This document shows positions 44,030 through 53,017 of a DNA stretch of 64,000 nt, piece after piece. The notes below the pieces were generated by a model. It ran no database searches, was not told the DNA's origin, and worked only from the letters and a program-made list of their open reading frames with translations. A program made the translations under genes and the position numbers. Source of the DNA: Alteraurantiacibacter aquimixticola (GTDB taxonomy: Bacteria; Pseudomonadota; Alphaproteobacteria; Sphingomonadales; Sphingomonadaceae); the NCBI RefSeq assembly GCF_004965515.1, contig NZ_SSHH01000004.1:464599-528598 (forward strand), in the 5' to 3' direction. Numbering within the stretch: position 1 is the first letter of the stretch; every line of letters begins with the position of its first letter.

Positions 44030-44467
44030 TTATTCCTTGCCGAAGCTGCGATACTTCTCGTTGCCGACGAAGCCGAACTTGGTCACGCCCGAATTCTTGA
44101 TGATATTCAGCACGCGTGCGGACAGCTCGTAGCTGGCCTGCGCTTCGGGTTCGAACTGCAGTTCGGGCTCGATTTCGAAAGCCAGCGTTTCCTGCAGGTT
44201 GCGCGTCAACTCGCCTTGGTTGATCGGCGTGGCGTTCCAGAGGATCTGGCCGCCCGGCGTAAGCACGATCTTGTTGACGATCGGATCGATCATGTCCGGC
44301 GGCGGCGGTTCATTGCTCGGCTGCGGAAGGTCGATGTTGATCGCATGGGTCGCAACGGGGATGGTGATGATGAACATGATGAGGAGCACGAGCATGACGT
44401 CGATCAACGGCGTCGTGTTCATTTCCATCATCGGCTCGCCATCGTCTTTGCCGCCTGACATTGCCAT
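44030..44467 (-). CDS. exbD: ExbD/TolR-family biopolymer transport protein (second copy)
   Basis: A 145-residue ExbD. The N-terminal [15 protein letters not shown] motif holds proton-relay Asp23, followed by one membrane helix and a periplasmic domain that ends GNEKYRSFGKE. A proline cluster (EPPPPD) follows the helix. It sits third from the promoter-distal end, 43 bases after the larger ExbD gene, and just before the operon terminator. It should form the stator of a TonB-energising complex with ExbB. Confidence 0.94.
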   Translation of the reverse strand: MAMSGGKDDGEPMMEMNTTPLIDVMLVLLIMFIITIPVATHAINIDLPQPSNEPPPPDMIDPIVNKIVLTPGGQILWNATPINQGELTRNLQETLAFEIEPELQFEPEAQASYELSARVLNIIKNSGVTKFGFVGNEKYRSFGKE

Positions 44468-44510
44468 GGGTTAATACTCCTAAGTCTCTCTAGCCTGATG
44501 GGAACGGCGA

Positions 44511-45050
44511 TCAGCCGTTCGGGTCCACCGGGTTCGAAATGAAGCCGACCGTGGGATAAGCAGCCTGCTGGACGACAAAGATCGTGCCAGCAACGCAGCG
44601 CCACGGAGTTTCCACGTCAGCACGGATGTGCACCTGCGGGATCAGCTCGGGTTGCGCCATGATGGCGTCCGGACCGCCGGCGCGCTGTACGATGTTGTCG
44701 AGGCGCTCGAACGCCTGGTCGTACAGCTCGCTTGAATCCACCAGCGTGGTGTTGTTGATGAACACGCGGCATTCGCCGTTGCGGGTCGCGCCTTCATAGG
44801 CGGTGTTGATCGTGCTGGGCGTGCGGCCTGCCGCGTCGGTCGTGGTGACCGTGATCAGCAGGTTTTCGACCTTGTCATCCGATTCGCGCGAAACGAGGAT
44901 CGGGACTTGCAGCTCCTCAACGGTCTGGATGGCAACCGGAACCGCGATCAGGAAGATGATCAGCAGCACCAGCATCACGTCCACCAGCGGAGTGGTGTTG
45001 ATCTCGGACATCGGCGTTTCGCCGCCGTCTCCACCAGTCGCTATGGCCAT
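44511..45050 (-). CDS. exbD: ExbD-family protein with enlarged periplasmic domain (first copy)
   Basis: A 179-residue ExbD, longer than the usual 135-145. The motif [15 protein letters not shown] with Asp24 and a following helix are intact. The periplasmic region is atypical, with two cysteines (GECRV and WRCVAG) that could form a disulfide, and ends [11 protein letters not shown]. It follows exbB by 77 bases. In related bacteria, operons of this type carry two different ExbD proteins, one of this longer kind. Confidence 0.92.
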   Translation of the reverse strand: MAIATGGDGGETPMSEINTTPLVDVMLVLLIIFLIAVPVAIQTVEELQVPILVSRESDDKVENLLITVTTTDAAGRTPSTINTAYEGATRNGECRVFINNTTLVDSSELYDQAFERLDNIVQRAGGPDAIMAQPELIPQVHIRADVETPWRCVAGTIFVVQQAAYPTVGFISNPVDPNG

Positions 45051-45127
45051 AGTTCTCGTCCTATCTCAAATTGATCTGCAATCGTGGCGGGCGCCGGTTG
45101 GCGCCCGCCGGGTTATTGCAGTCGTCC

Positions 45128-45895
45128 TCAGGCCTTCTTCGGAGCGGGCTTGGCCGCAGCCGGAGCCTTGGCCGGAGTGCGGGCAGCCTGGATCGTCGGC
45201 TTCACAGCGCCGTTGGAAGCGATGTTGGCCAGCAGTTCGGTCGAGAAGCCCGAGAGCATCGCGGCAATCTTCTTGTTGCGGCTCTGCAGGTAGTTGTAGG
45301 CGAACACGGCCGGCACGGCGACCAGCAGGCCGATGGCGGTCATGATCAGCGCCTCACCCACGGGGCCGGCGACCTTGTCGATCGATGCCGAACCGGCGAT
45401 GCCGATGTTGATCAGCGCGCGGTAGATACCGATAACCGTACCCAGCAGGCCGACGAACGGAGCGGTTGCACCGGTCGTTGCCAGGAAGGGCAGGCCGCTT
45501 GCCAGCTTGGAGTTGATCGCAGCTTCCGAACGCGCCAGCGAACCGTGCAGCCAGTCATGGGCTTCCAGGCTATCGGACATGTTCTTGTGCTCGGCATCGG
45601 CGGACAGGGCATCGTCCACCAGCTGACGCCATGCGCTGTTCTTGTCGAACTTGGTGGCGCCTTCGGCCAGCGAGCTCGAACGCCAGAAGGCGGCACGGTT
45701 GTTCTGCAGCTGCTTGATCACCTTGCTCTGCTCGAAGAACTTGGTGAACAGGATGTAGAAGGAACCTACGGACTGGATCACGAGAACGGCCAGGATCGAC
45801 CAGGCGACAGGGCCGCCCTGTTCCATGGCTTCCATGAAACCGAACTGACTCTGGGGAGCTTCGGTGCCGGCTGCGGCCAGAATATCAATAAGCAT
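45128..45895 (-). CDS. exbB: MotA/TolQ/ExbB-type proton channel protein
   Basis: A 255-residue inner-membrane protein that assembles with ExbD to use proton motive force for TonB. The typical three-helix arrangement is visible: an N-terminal helix (GPVAWSILAVLVIQSVGSF), and a C-terminal pair containing TAPFVGLLGTVIGIYRAL and ALIMTAIGLLVAVPAVFAYNYL. The C-terminus is an Ala/Lys/Pro-rich tail. It lies 39 bases after tonB and before the exbD pair. Confidence 0.95.
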   Translation of the reverse strand: MLIDILAAAGTEAPQSQFGFMEAMEQGGPVAWSILAVLVIQSVGSFYILFTKFFEQSKVIKQLQNNRAAFWRSSSLAEGATKFDKNSAWRQLVDDALSADAEHKNMSDSLEAHDWLHGSLARSEAAINSKLASGLPFLATTGATAPFVGLLGTVIGIYRALINIGIAGSASIDKVAGPVGEALIMTAIGLLVAVPAVFAYNYLQSRNKKIAAMLSGFSTELLANIASNGAVKPTIQAARTPAKAPAAAKPAPKKA

Positions 45896-45934
45896 GCGGA
45901 AAATCCTCTCTAAGAGATCTTGAAAAGGCTGAAA

Positions 45935-46597
45935 CTAGTTGAGGCGGTAAACGATGGACAGCGAGTCCCGGCCAGTGGTCGGGTTGCCGGCGGCATCGAG
46001 CGCGGGCTCATACCGTGCGTAACGCTCCATGGCCGAACATGCGCCCTCGTCGAGAACGGACTCGCCGCTCGATGATGTCACCGTGCAGGACTGCACCCTA
46101 CCGTCAGTATCAACGACGACCGAGACGCCCACCGTGCCTTCTGTGCCACGACGAATCGCACGCTGGGGATAGCCTTCGTTCACGATGCGGGCTGCCCAGC
46201 GATTGTAGTTATCGCGTTGCGCACCGCGGGCCTGGGAAGGCGTCTGTGTCGGTGTCGGTGTTGGTGTTGCCCGAGGTACAACGAGCGGAACTTCTCGCTG
46301 CGGCGTGATCTGCGGCGTAACGCGGATCTGCGGCGGCGCCGGTGCAATGCTGATCGGCGGCGGCGGCGCAACGGGAGGCGGCGGGGCCACATCCTGTTCC
46401 GGCGGCGGCGGCGGTTCTTCCGTCGGTTCGGGTTCCGGCTCCTCGATATCCACGGTGGTCACACGCTGCACGACCTGCTTCACCGCCGAGATGGCGAGTC
46501 CGCTGATCAGTGCATAACCGATCGCAACGTGGATGAGGGCAACGATGATAATCGACGCCAGTCGACTACCGCTCATTTGTTGGTCAGCGTAAGCCAT
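45935..46597 (-). CDS. tonB: TonB energy transducer
   Basis: A 220-residue TonB. One N-terminal helix (LASIIIVALIHVAIGYALI) anchors it in the inner membrane. A long proline/glutamate-rich stretch (about 50-120) spans the periplasm, ending in a Thr-Pro repeat, and a C-terminal domain (about 145-220) includes YPQRAIRRGTEG, VVVDTDGRVQSC and YEPALDAAGNP. It drives TonB-dependent outer-membrane receptors. It is first in the tonB-exbB-exbD-exbD operon; dyads lie just upstream. Confidence 0.94.
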   Translation of the reverse strand: MAYADQQMSGSRLASIIIVALIHVAIGYALISGLAISAVKQVVQRVTTVDIEEPEPEPTEEPPPPPEQDVAPPPPVAPPPPISIAPAPPQIRVTPQITPQREVPLVVPRATPTPTPTQTPSQARGAQRDNYNRWAARIVNEGYPQRAIRRGTEGTVGVSVVVDTDGRVQSCTVTSSSGESVLDEGACSAMERYARYEPALDAAGNPTTGRDSLSIVYRLN

Positions 46598-46624
46598 CCA
46601 GTCCCATCACTCCATTTCCATTCA

Positions 46625-46639
46625 CCGGACCAGGTCCGG
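46625..46639. promoter_or_regulatory. perfect dyad upstream of tonB (candidate operator)
   Basis: CCGGACC and GGTCCGG are separated by one base. The position, 28-42 bases before tonB, fits an operator or a 5' leader hairpin. It is not a Fur box (those are AT-rich). The bound factor is unknown. Confidence 0.4.
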
Positions 46640-46693
46640 CCATCGCAGCATGATGCAAGCCAAGGTGACCTGCGTGCTACAGCGAAGATTTGC

Positions 46694-46714
46694 CCATCTG
46701 CGAAATGCAGATGG
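46694..46714. promoter_or_regulatory. 8-base inverted repeat upstream of tonB
   Basis: CCATCTGC (46694-46701) pairs with GCAGATGG (46707-46714) around GAAAT. It could be a second operator or a hairpin in the tonB leader transcript. Confidence 0.35.
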
Positions 46715-46927
46715 AAAGGGTTGTTTCCTGCAAACGTAACCCCAGTTGTCAGACCGACTGTTTATATTCTCGTCCATCGGTCCGTTCTCGGCGGGTCTTA
46801 ACGACACCTAACGGCATGGGCAATCCGCTTTCTCGGTTCAGCCGTGATTCACCTGTCAAACCAACGTTAAAGCTCGTGAAGAGATCCGTTTTATGACAGT
46901 TTCACGGCTCAAAGACAGGAACGCGTG

Positions 46928-47785
46928 ATGAGAATATACAGCCGAATCCCGCCTTGCGCGAATCTCGCCAGCCTTATCCCGGCGGCGTTGGCGATGGCCC
47001 TCGCGGTACCCGTTGCGGCGCAGCAGGCCGCCGTGGTGCCCGCCGCTCCGACCTATGTCGACCTGGTGGAACTCAGCCTGTCGTCAGGCGTGGTGCTGCG
47101 CGCCGAGATCGATGATCAGATCACCGTCCCGCCCGAGCGTGCACCCGGTGTCCGGCCGGGCCATGTGCGCCTCTACCTCGAGGCGGAGACGCAGGCGCTG
47201 CTGGCGGGATCTGGCCCGATCGGCGAATCGCTTGCTTTCCTGAGCGACCAGCCGCGCGAGGCCGATGGCGACGTGCCGAAGCTGAAGAAGCGGGTCTATC
47301 TTCTCTACGGCCGGCGGGTCGAAGGTCGGCCCGGAGAAATCCAGCTGATCGCACCCAATGCGATGCAGCCCTACAGCCCGGAGCTGGAGCAGCGCGCACG
47401 CGCGGTCCTCCGCCAGCTGGTCGAAGCCCCGCCGCCGCCGATTATCACCGGCGTGCGAGAGGTAATGTCGGTCCCCGGCAACCTCGTGGGCGAATCGGAA
47501 ACGCAGATCTTCCTCGATACGCGCGATGGCGCGCCGGTCTCGCTCACCGTGCTCAGGCGACCGGGCATGGCGCCGCAATGGGGCGTGTCGTGGAGCGATA
47601 TCGTCGACCAGTCGGCGCGTCCGCCCCAGCCGCAGACGCCGCAATGGTATGCATTGGCCTGTCACTTGCCGCAGGAACTGCCCGAAGAGTCTTTCCTCCA
47701 GAACGATCCGGCATCGCGCGCCCGCGCGCGTGACGACTATTCGATCGTCCTGGCAGAGATCGGGCCCTGCGCGCGCAGCATGTGA
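46928..47785 (+). CDS. secreted protein of unknown function
   Basis: A 285-residue protein with a signal peptide ending near VPVAAQQA. The mature part alternates short beta-like strands and contains LVELSLSSGVVLRAEIDDQI, LKKRVYLLYGRR and, near the end, two cysteines (ALACHLPQ and IGPCARSM) that could form a disulfide. I recognise no domain. The codon GTG at 46925 directly precedes the ATG chosen here. It diverges from tonB and is followed by hom after 91 bases. The function is not assigned. Confidence 0.72.
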   Translation: MRIYSRIPPCANLASLIPAALAMALAVPVAAQQAAVVPAAPTYVDLVELSLSSGVVLRAEIDDQITVPPERAPGVRPGHVRLYLEAETQALLAGSGPIGESLAFLSDQPREADGDVPKLKKRVYLLYGRRVEGRPGEIQLIAPNAMQPYSPELEQRARAVLRQLVEAPPPPIITGVREVMSVPGNLVGESETQIFLDTRDGAPVSLTVLRRPGMAPQWGVSWSDIVDQSARPPQPQTPQWYALACHLPQELPEESFLQNDPASRARARDDYSIVLAEIGPCARSM

Positions 47786-47876
47786 CCCCCTTTCGCGAGC
47801 GAAGGCTCTAGCCAAGCGGGCGCGGGGCGATTAACGCCGCGCGCCTGATGGCTTCCACACGTTCCCGGGGGATTGA

Positions 47877-49181
47877 ATGACCGCACCGCTTCGCATCGCA
47901 CTGGCTGGCCTTGGCACTGTTGGCGCCGGGGTTATCCGCCTGCTGGAAGCCAATGGCGAGCTGATTGCCGCGCGCGCCGGGCGGCCGCTGCAGGTGGTGG
48001 CCGTCTGCGCGCGTGACCGCAGCAAGGATCGCGGCATCGACCTGTCCCCCTATGCCTGGGAAGACGACATGACCGCGCTCGCCGCGCGGGACGATGTCGA
48101 TGCGGTGGTGGAGCTGGTCGGCGGATCGGACGGACCGGCCCTCGCGCTCGCCCGCAATGCACTGAATGGCGGCAAGCAACTGGTCACCGCCAACAAGGCG
48201 ATGATCGCGCATCACGGCATGGAGCTGGCCGGGATCGCCGAAGCGAAAGGCGTGGCGCTGAAATATGAAGCCGCGGTCGCCGGCGGCATCCCGGTGATCA
48301 AGGGCATCGGTGAAGGCGCGGCGGCCAACCGGATCGAGCGGATCTTCGGCATCCTCAACGGCACCTGCAACTATATCCTCAGCGAAATGGAAGGTTCCGG
48401 CGCCGACTTCGCCGATGTGCTGAAGGACGCGCAGGAGCTGGGCTATGCCGAGGCCGACCCGACTTTCGATGTCGAGGGCGTCGACGCGGCGCACAAGCTG
48501 GCGATCCTGGCCGCCCTGTCCTTCGGCACGGCGGTCGATTTCGGCGCGGTTGATATTTCGGGCATCACCATGATCCGCGCCGCCGACATCGCGCAGGCCG
48601 ATGCGCTGGGTCATGTCATCCGCCTGGTCGGCATTGCCGAACCGCAGGAGCAGGAAGGCGAGCGCCGCCTGTTCCAGCGCGTCGCGCCGGTGCTGGTGGC
48701 CAAGGACCATCCGCTCGCAGCAGTGGACGGTCCGACCAATGCCGTGGTGGCCGAAGGCAATTTCGTTGGCCGCCTGCTGTTCCAGGGCGCGGGCGCAGGC
48801 GACGGGCCGACTGCCAGTGCGGTGGTCGCCGACCTGATCGATATTGCGCGCGGCACCGTCTCGGCGCCCTTCTCGCTGCCGGTCTCCGCGCTGCAGAAGG
48901 TGGCGCCAGCCGATCCGGGCAGCCGAATCAGCCGCGCCTATATGCGCTTCACCGTTGCCGACCGCCCCGGCGTGCTGGCGGAGATTACCGCCGCCATGCG
49001 CGATGCGGGCGTCTCCATCGAAAGCATGATCCAGCACGGCCATCCGGAAGAGGATGGCGATGTGCTGGTCGCGATTGTGAGCCATCGCGGGCCGGAGAGC
49101 GCGGTCACAGCCGCGCTTGCCACGCTGGAAGGTTCGGACAGCCTGTCCGAACCGCCGCTGGTGATGCGCGTCATCGGCTAG
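47877..49181 (+). CDS. hom: homoserine dehydrogenase
   Basis: This enzyme reduces aspartate semialdehyde to homoserine in the threonine/methionine branch. The 434-residue product has the nucleotide-binding loop GLGTVGAGVIRLL, the conserved YEAAVAGGIPVIK active-site stretch and the ILNGTCNYIL signature. A C-terminal ACT domain (about 355-434) begins with RFTVADRPGVLAEI and suggests threonine feedback control. It is separated by nine bases from the convergent secreted-protein gene. Confidence 0.97.
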   Translation: MTAPLRIALAGLGTVGAGVIRLLEANGELIAARAGRPLQVVAVCARDRSKDRGIDLSPYAWEDDMTALAARDDVDAVVELVGGSDGPALALARNALNGGKQLVTANKAMIAHHGMELAGIAEAKGVALKYEAAVAGGIPVIKGIGEGAAANRIERIFGILNGTCNYILSEMEGSGADFADVLKDAQELGYAEADPTFDVEGVDAAHKLAILAALSFGTAVDFGAVDISGITMIRAADIAQADALGHVIRLVGIAEPQEQEGERRLFQRVAPVLVAKDHPLAAVDGPTNAVVAEGNFVGRLLFQGAGAGDGPTASAVVADLIDIARGTVSAPFSLPVSALQKVAPADPGSRISRAYMRFTVADRPGVLAEITAAMRDAGVSIESMIQHGHPEEDGDVLVAIVSHRGPESAVTAALATLEGSDSLSEPPLVMRVIG

Positions 49182-49190
49182 ATCGCCCGA

Positions 49191-49778
49191 TCAGGGCCCG
49201 TAAACATCGTCATCGATCCCGCGCTGGGTTTCGAGGCCGAGATCGCTGCGATCGGGCGGCGGAGGCGGTGCTTCGGGCTGGGTCTCTACACCGACGCGGT
49301 TTTCGCGCGCTGCCGCGGCCTCCGCATCGGTCGGTCCGCCATAGAGCCGCGCGGCTTCCGATCCCTCGGGTGTTTCGGGGAAGAGTTCGAAATCGACCAT
49401 GATCGCCGGGTCTGGCACGCTGCCAATGCCGCCTGAGCAGAAGGTATAAGCTTCGCATGGCTGAAGCAGGCCACCCGGATCCTGTGCACGCGGAGCGCCG
49501 CTGCCCGTCACTTCGCTGTCCGCGCGCGTCTGGCGCTCGAACATGTAGCGCTCCGGATCCTCGGACTCGCGGCACACCACGATCACGTCCGGATCGGGGT
49601 TCTCCACCGCGCAAGGATCGGGTTCGTCCTTGGCATTGGTGATCCAGACGTCCTGCGCATTGCTGAGTGCTTCTTCGGCGGTCAGCGGACGCTCGCCCTG
49701 TGCGCCTGCCTGTTGGGCCATGGCGGGCGTGGCGGCGATGGCAAGCATGCCTCCGACCACCGCCAACTGTCTCGACAT
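49191..49778 (-). CDS. secreted Cys-containing protein of unknown function
   Basis: A 195-residue exported protein with a signal peptide (ending near TPAMAQQ). It has two cysteine pairs: DPCAVENPDPDVIVVCRE and QPCEAYTFCSGG. The C-terminus is proline-rich and acidic (EAPPPPPDR). The pattern is consistent with a small disulfide-stabilised periplasmic protein. I recognise no family with known function. It lies between hom and glpX in opposite orientation to both. Confidence 0.7.
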   Translation of the reverse strand: MSRQLAVVGGMLAIAATPAMAQQAGAQGERPLTAEEALSNAQDVWITNAKDEPDPCAVENPDPDVIVVCRESEDPERYMFERQTRADSEVTGSGAPRAQDPGGLLQPCEAYTFCSGGIGSVPDPAIMVDFELFPETPEGSEAARLYGGPTDAEAAAARENRVGVETQPEAPPPPPDRSDLGLETQRGIDDDVYGP

Positions 49779-49833
49779 CGCAATACCCCCGCCCTAAGCG
49801 CTAGCCACTTTCTGTCGCGTGAGTGAATTGCCC

Positions 49834-50865
49834 ATGAATAGCAGTGCCAGCCAGTCCCGTGCCAAACAATCCACAGCTGCGCCCTCGGCGAACACCGAAG
49901 TGCTCGACCGCGCGCTGGTGATGGAGCTGGTGCGTGTGACAGAGGCGGGTGCTGTCGCCGCCGCCGCGCTGATCGGTCGCGGGGACGAGACCGCAGCGGA
50001 CGAGGCGGCGGTCAAGGACATGCGCGAAGCCTTCGACCAGCTGCCGATCGACGGCACCGTCGTGATCGGCGAGGGCGAGCGTGACCATGCACCGATGCTT
50101 TATATCGGCGAGAAGCTGGGTGCGGCGCAGGATGGCGGGCCCGCCATCGATATCGCGGTCGACCCGCTGGAAGGCACCACCATCACCGCCAAGGCGGCCA
50201 GCGGCGCACTGGCGGTGCTGGCGGTCGCGCCGCAGGGGCAGCTGCTCAACGCGCCCGATATCTATATGGAGAAGATCGCTGTCGGGCCGGGTTATCCGGA
50301 TGGCGTCGTCAGCCTCGATCGCACGGAAGAAGAAAACATCGCCGCCGTGGCGGAGGCCAAGGGGGTGGAGCCGTATGAGCTCATGGTCTGCGTGCTCGAC
50401 CGCCCGCGCCATGCAGAGCTGATCGGCAAGCTGCGCCGGATCGGCTGCGGCATCCAGCTCATCCCCGACGGCGATATCGCCGGGGTGATTGCCACGACCG
50501 ACCCCGACACCTCCATCGACCTCTATATGGGCTCCGGCGGTGCGCCTGAAGGCGTGCTGGCGGCGGCGGCGCTGCGCTGCGTCGGCGGGCAGTTCGAAGG
50601 CCGGCTGATCTTCCGTAACGAGGATGAGCGGCGCCGCGCGCATGAATGCGGCATCAGCGATTTCGACCGTATCTATGGGCTGGAAGACCTTGCCGGAGGG
50701 GACTGCATCTTCGCCGCCACCGGTGTGACCGATGGCCCGCTGCTCCATGGCGTCAAGCGGTTGCGCCGCCCCGGCATGGGCCCGGTGGTGACGACCGACA
50801 GCGTGGTGATGCGTGCGGCGACCGGCACGGTGCGCTGGATCAGCGGCGAGCATCGGGTCGATTGA
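49834..50865 (+). CDS. glpX: class II fructose-1,6-bisphosphatase
   Basis: This gluconeogenic enzyme dephosphorylates fructose-1,6-bisphosphate; it belongs to the metal-dependent GlpX group. The product is about 343 residues, with [14 protein letters not shown] and [15 protein letters not shown] as the metal- and substrate-binding motifs. The start is uncertain: ATG 49834 is given, but GTG 49819 would add five residues. It is divergent from the secreted-protein gene and is followed by prs after 127 bases. Confidence 0.93.
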   Translation: MNSSASQSRAKQSTAAPSANTEVLDRALVMELVRVTEAGAVAAAALIGRGDETAADEAAVKDMREAFDQLPIDGTVVIGEGERDHAPMLYIGEKLGAAQDGGPAIDIAVDPLEGTTITAKAASGALAVLAVAPQGQLLNAPDIYMEKIAVGPGYPDGVVSLDRTEEENIAAVAEAKGVEPYELMVCVLDRPRHAELIGKLRRIGCGIQLIPDGDIAGVIATTDPDTSIDLYMGSGGAPEGVLAAAALRCVGGQFEGRLIFRNEDERRRAHECGISDFDRIYGLEDLAGGDCIFAATGVTDGPLLHGVKRLRRPGMGPVVTTDSVVMRAATGTVRWISGEHRVD

Positions 50866-50992
50866 TCGAAGGGTGCGGCGAAGGGCGGGCTTTCAACAAG
50901 GCGCCCCAAGCCGCAGGTTGCAATCAGATGACGCTGGGCTAGACGCTCAAGGCAACGAATCCCTCCAGTCGCGCCACATAGGGGCCAACGCC

Positions 50993-51928
50993 ATGAAGAT
51001 CATGTCCGGCAATGCCAACCTGCCGCTTGCCCGGGCCATTGCCGCCTATCTCGAAGTCCCCCTCACCGATGCGAGCGTCCGCCGCTTCGCCGATGAGGAG
51101 ATCTTCGTCGAGATCCACGAGAATGTGCGCGGCGAGGACGTGTTCCTGGTGCAGTCCACCAGCTTCCCGGCGAATGACAATCTCATGGAGCTGCTGATCT
51201 GCATCGATGCGCTGAAGCGTGCATCCGCCAACCGCATTACCGCCGTGGTTCCCTATTTCGGCTATGGCCGGCAGGACCGTAAGCCAGGGCCGCGCACGCC
51301 GATTTCCGCCAAGCTGGTCGCCAATCTCATCACCGAAGCGGGTGCCGACCGCGTGCTGGCGGTGGATTTGCACGCAGGGCAGATCCAGGGCTTCTTCGAT
51401 ATCCCGACCGACAACCTTTATGCCGCGCCCGTGATGGCTGCCGACATCCAGGCGCGCTATGGCGATGACGACCTGATGGTCGTTTCTCCCGACGTGGGCG
51501 GCGTGGTCCGCGCCCGCGCTCTTGCCAAGCGCCTCGACAACGCCCCGCTGGCCATCGTCGACAAGCGCCGCGAGCGTCCGGGCGAGAGCGAGGTGATGAA
51601 CATCATCGGTGACGTGAAGGGCCGCAACTGCATCCTGATCGACGATATCATCGATTCGGGTGGGACACTGTGCAACGCCGCCGAAGCACTGCTGGCGCAG
51701 GGCGCGAAGAGCGTCGCCGCCTACATCACCCATGGCGTGCTGTCGGGCGGCGCGGTGGCGCGGATCGACAAGAGCTGCATGACCGAGCTGGTGATCACCG
51801 ACACCATCCTGCCCACCGATGCGGCCAAGGAATCGGGCAAGATCCGCGTCCTGACCATCGCCCCGCTGGTAGGCGAGGCCGTGCGCCGCATTGCCGATGA
51901 AAGCTCGGTTTCGAGCCTGTTCGACTAG
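50993..51928 (+). CDS. prs: ribose-phosphate pyrophosphokinase
   Basis: This enzyme makes PRPP from ribose 5-phosphate and ATP, supplying purine, pyrimidine, NAD, His and Trp synthesis. The 311-residue length is standard. The N-terminal SGNANLPLA region, the [16 protein letters not shown]-type flexible loop ([10 protein letters not shown]), and the PRPP loop [12 protein letters not shown] are present. A longer frame upstream overlaps glpX and is not real. It ends three bases from the convergent AraC-type gene. Confidence 0.97.
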   Translation: MKIMSGNANLPLARAIAAYLEVPLTDASVRRFADEEIFVEIHENVRGEDVFLVQSTSFPANDNLMELLICIDALKRASANRITAVVPYFGYGRQDRKPGPRTPISAKLVANLITEAGADRVLAVDLHAGQIQGFFDIPTDNLYAAPVMAADIQARYGDDDLMVVSPDVGGVVRARALAKRLDNAPLAIVDKRRERPGESEVMNIIGDVKGRNCILIDDIIDSGGTLCNAAEALLAQGAKSVAAYITHGVLSGGAVARIDKSCMTELVITDTILPTDAAKESGKIRVLTIAPLVGEAVRRIADESSVSSLFD

Positions 51929-51931
51929 GCG

Positions 51932-52885
51932 CTAATCTGCCTTCTGCCAGGGACGGGGCTTGCCCGGGGTGAGCCTTTCCAGCAGCGCCAGGCGGCGCGA
52001 TTGCCGGCTCTCCAGCGCCAGCGTCATAAGCGGCTGCGGCGTTTCCACGAATTGCCGCGGGGTCATGCCGAAAAGCCTGGAGAACTCATGCGTCATATGG
52101 CTCTGGTCATAATAGCGCAGGATCATCTCGTCCTCTTCCGCCATGTCGGAAACACCGCGCAAGGAGCTCGCCATATCGAGCGCGCGGGCGCGGCGCAGCA
52201 CCTGCTTGGGCGTGACGCCGAAATCGCGCCGGCAATTGCGCTCCAGCTGGCGCAGGCTGATGCCGTTTTCCTCTGCAAAGTCGGCCACGCTGGCGGAGGG
52301 ATCGGTCAGCGCGAGCCATTCCAGCCTGGCGGAAATGGCGTTCGGCTCCTTCGCCTTCGCCCCGCACAGGAAAGCGCGGGCGATCGTCTCCAGCGCCTTC
52401 AGCCAGTCTTCGGGAGCGCCCGTCGGATCGAGTGCGCCCAGCGCTGCCCCCACCGGCAGGCCGACTTCTTCGCACGGCACGATCCGGTCGACGAAGTCCG
52501 CCGCAGGCAATCCGGTAACCGAATGGCCTGTGCCGGGCTTCAGCGCTATTCCCACACTGGTGAAGCTGCCGCGCACGGTGATCGGCATGGCCTTGCTCTG
52601 CGGTCCGAAATAGAGCGCGCCGGTGGTGCCCGAGATATGCCCGTCGCGCGTCTGCGCCGACCAGTTGCCTTCCAGCTGGATGCGGATCATCGCCGTGTCG
52701 CTGAGGAGGCTGCAATTGAGCTCGTAATCGGGTGGCGCTTCGACCGAGGTCGCATAGAGCCAGCCGATCCAGGGTGCGAGGTCGGGCGCTGGCAGGCGAT
52801 TGAGCGACAGGGGCTGCCCGTCTCGCGATACGCCCAGGCGCGGCGCCAACGCCGGATCTATTGCAGGTTTGCGGCGTCGCGCCAT
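51932..52885 (-). CDS. AraC-family transcriptional regulator
   Basis: A 317-residue regulator with an N-terminal sensing region of about 200 residues and a C-terminal double helix-turn-helix (about 210-290). SVADFAEENGISLRQLERNCRRDFG and the second half YYDQSHMTHEFSRLFGMTP are diagnostic. It is a paralog of the AraC-type gene at 55965-56888 by its C-terminal wording (MTPRQFVETPQPL against ITPTEYAEAPHPV). Target genes are unknown; it diverges from the hisN-like gene across 132 bases. Confidence 0.9.
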   Translation of the reverse strand: MARRRKPAIDPALAPRLGVSRDGQPLSLNRLPAPDLAPWIGWLYATSVEAPPDYELNCSLLSDTAMIRIQLEGNWSAQTRDGHISGTTGALYFGPQSKAMPITVRGSFTSVGIALKPGTGHSVTGLPAADFVDRIVPCEEVGLPVGAALGALDPTGAPEDWLKALETIARAFLCGAKAKEPNAISARLEWLALTDPSASVADFAEENGISLRQLERNCRRDFGVTPKQVLRRARALDMASSLRGVSDMAEEDEMILRYYDQSHMTHEFSRLFGMTPRQFVETPQPLMTLALESRQSRRLALLERLTPGKPRPWQKAD

Positions 52886-53017
52886 ACCACGTGAATTCCA
52901 ATAACAGCGGCCCCCAAACGCCGCCCGCGGGCTCGATAGCCTGCTTTCTGCCCGCGCGCAAAACTGCCACGCGCTTCATGGTTGACCTCGGGCGCGCTGT
53001 CGTTGATGCGCAAAGCC

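Larger units (their letters stand above)
46598..46927. other. 330-base intergenic region between tonB and a secreted-protein gene
   Basis: This divergent region is lower in GC than its flanks. It holds a perfect dyad CCGGACC-A-GGTCCGG (46625-46639), 28 bases before the tonB start, and a hairpin CCATCTGC/GCAGATGG (46694-46714). A TATAAA hexamer (minus strand, 46761-46766) could be a -10 element, but no good -35 matches. No small gene or RNA is recognised. Confidence 0.6.

Noticed and set aside
47808-49085. A 425-codon minus-strand frame across hom
   Set aside because: It is antisense to a strong homoserine dehydrogenase gene.
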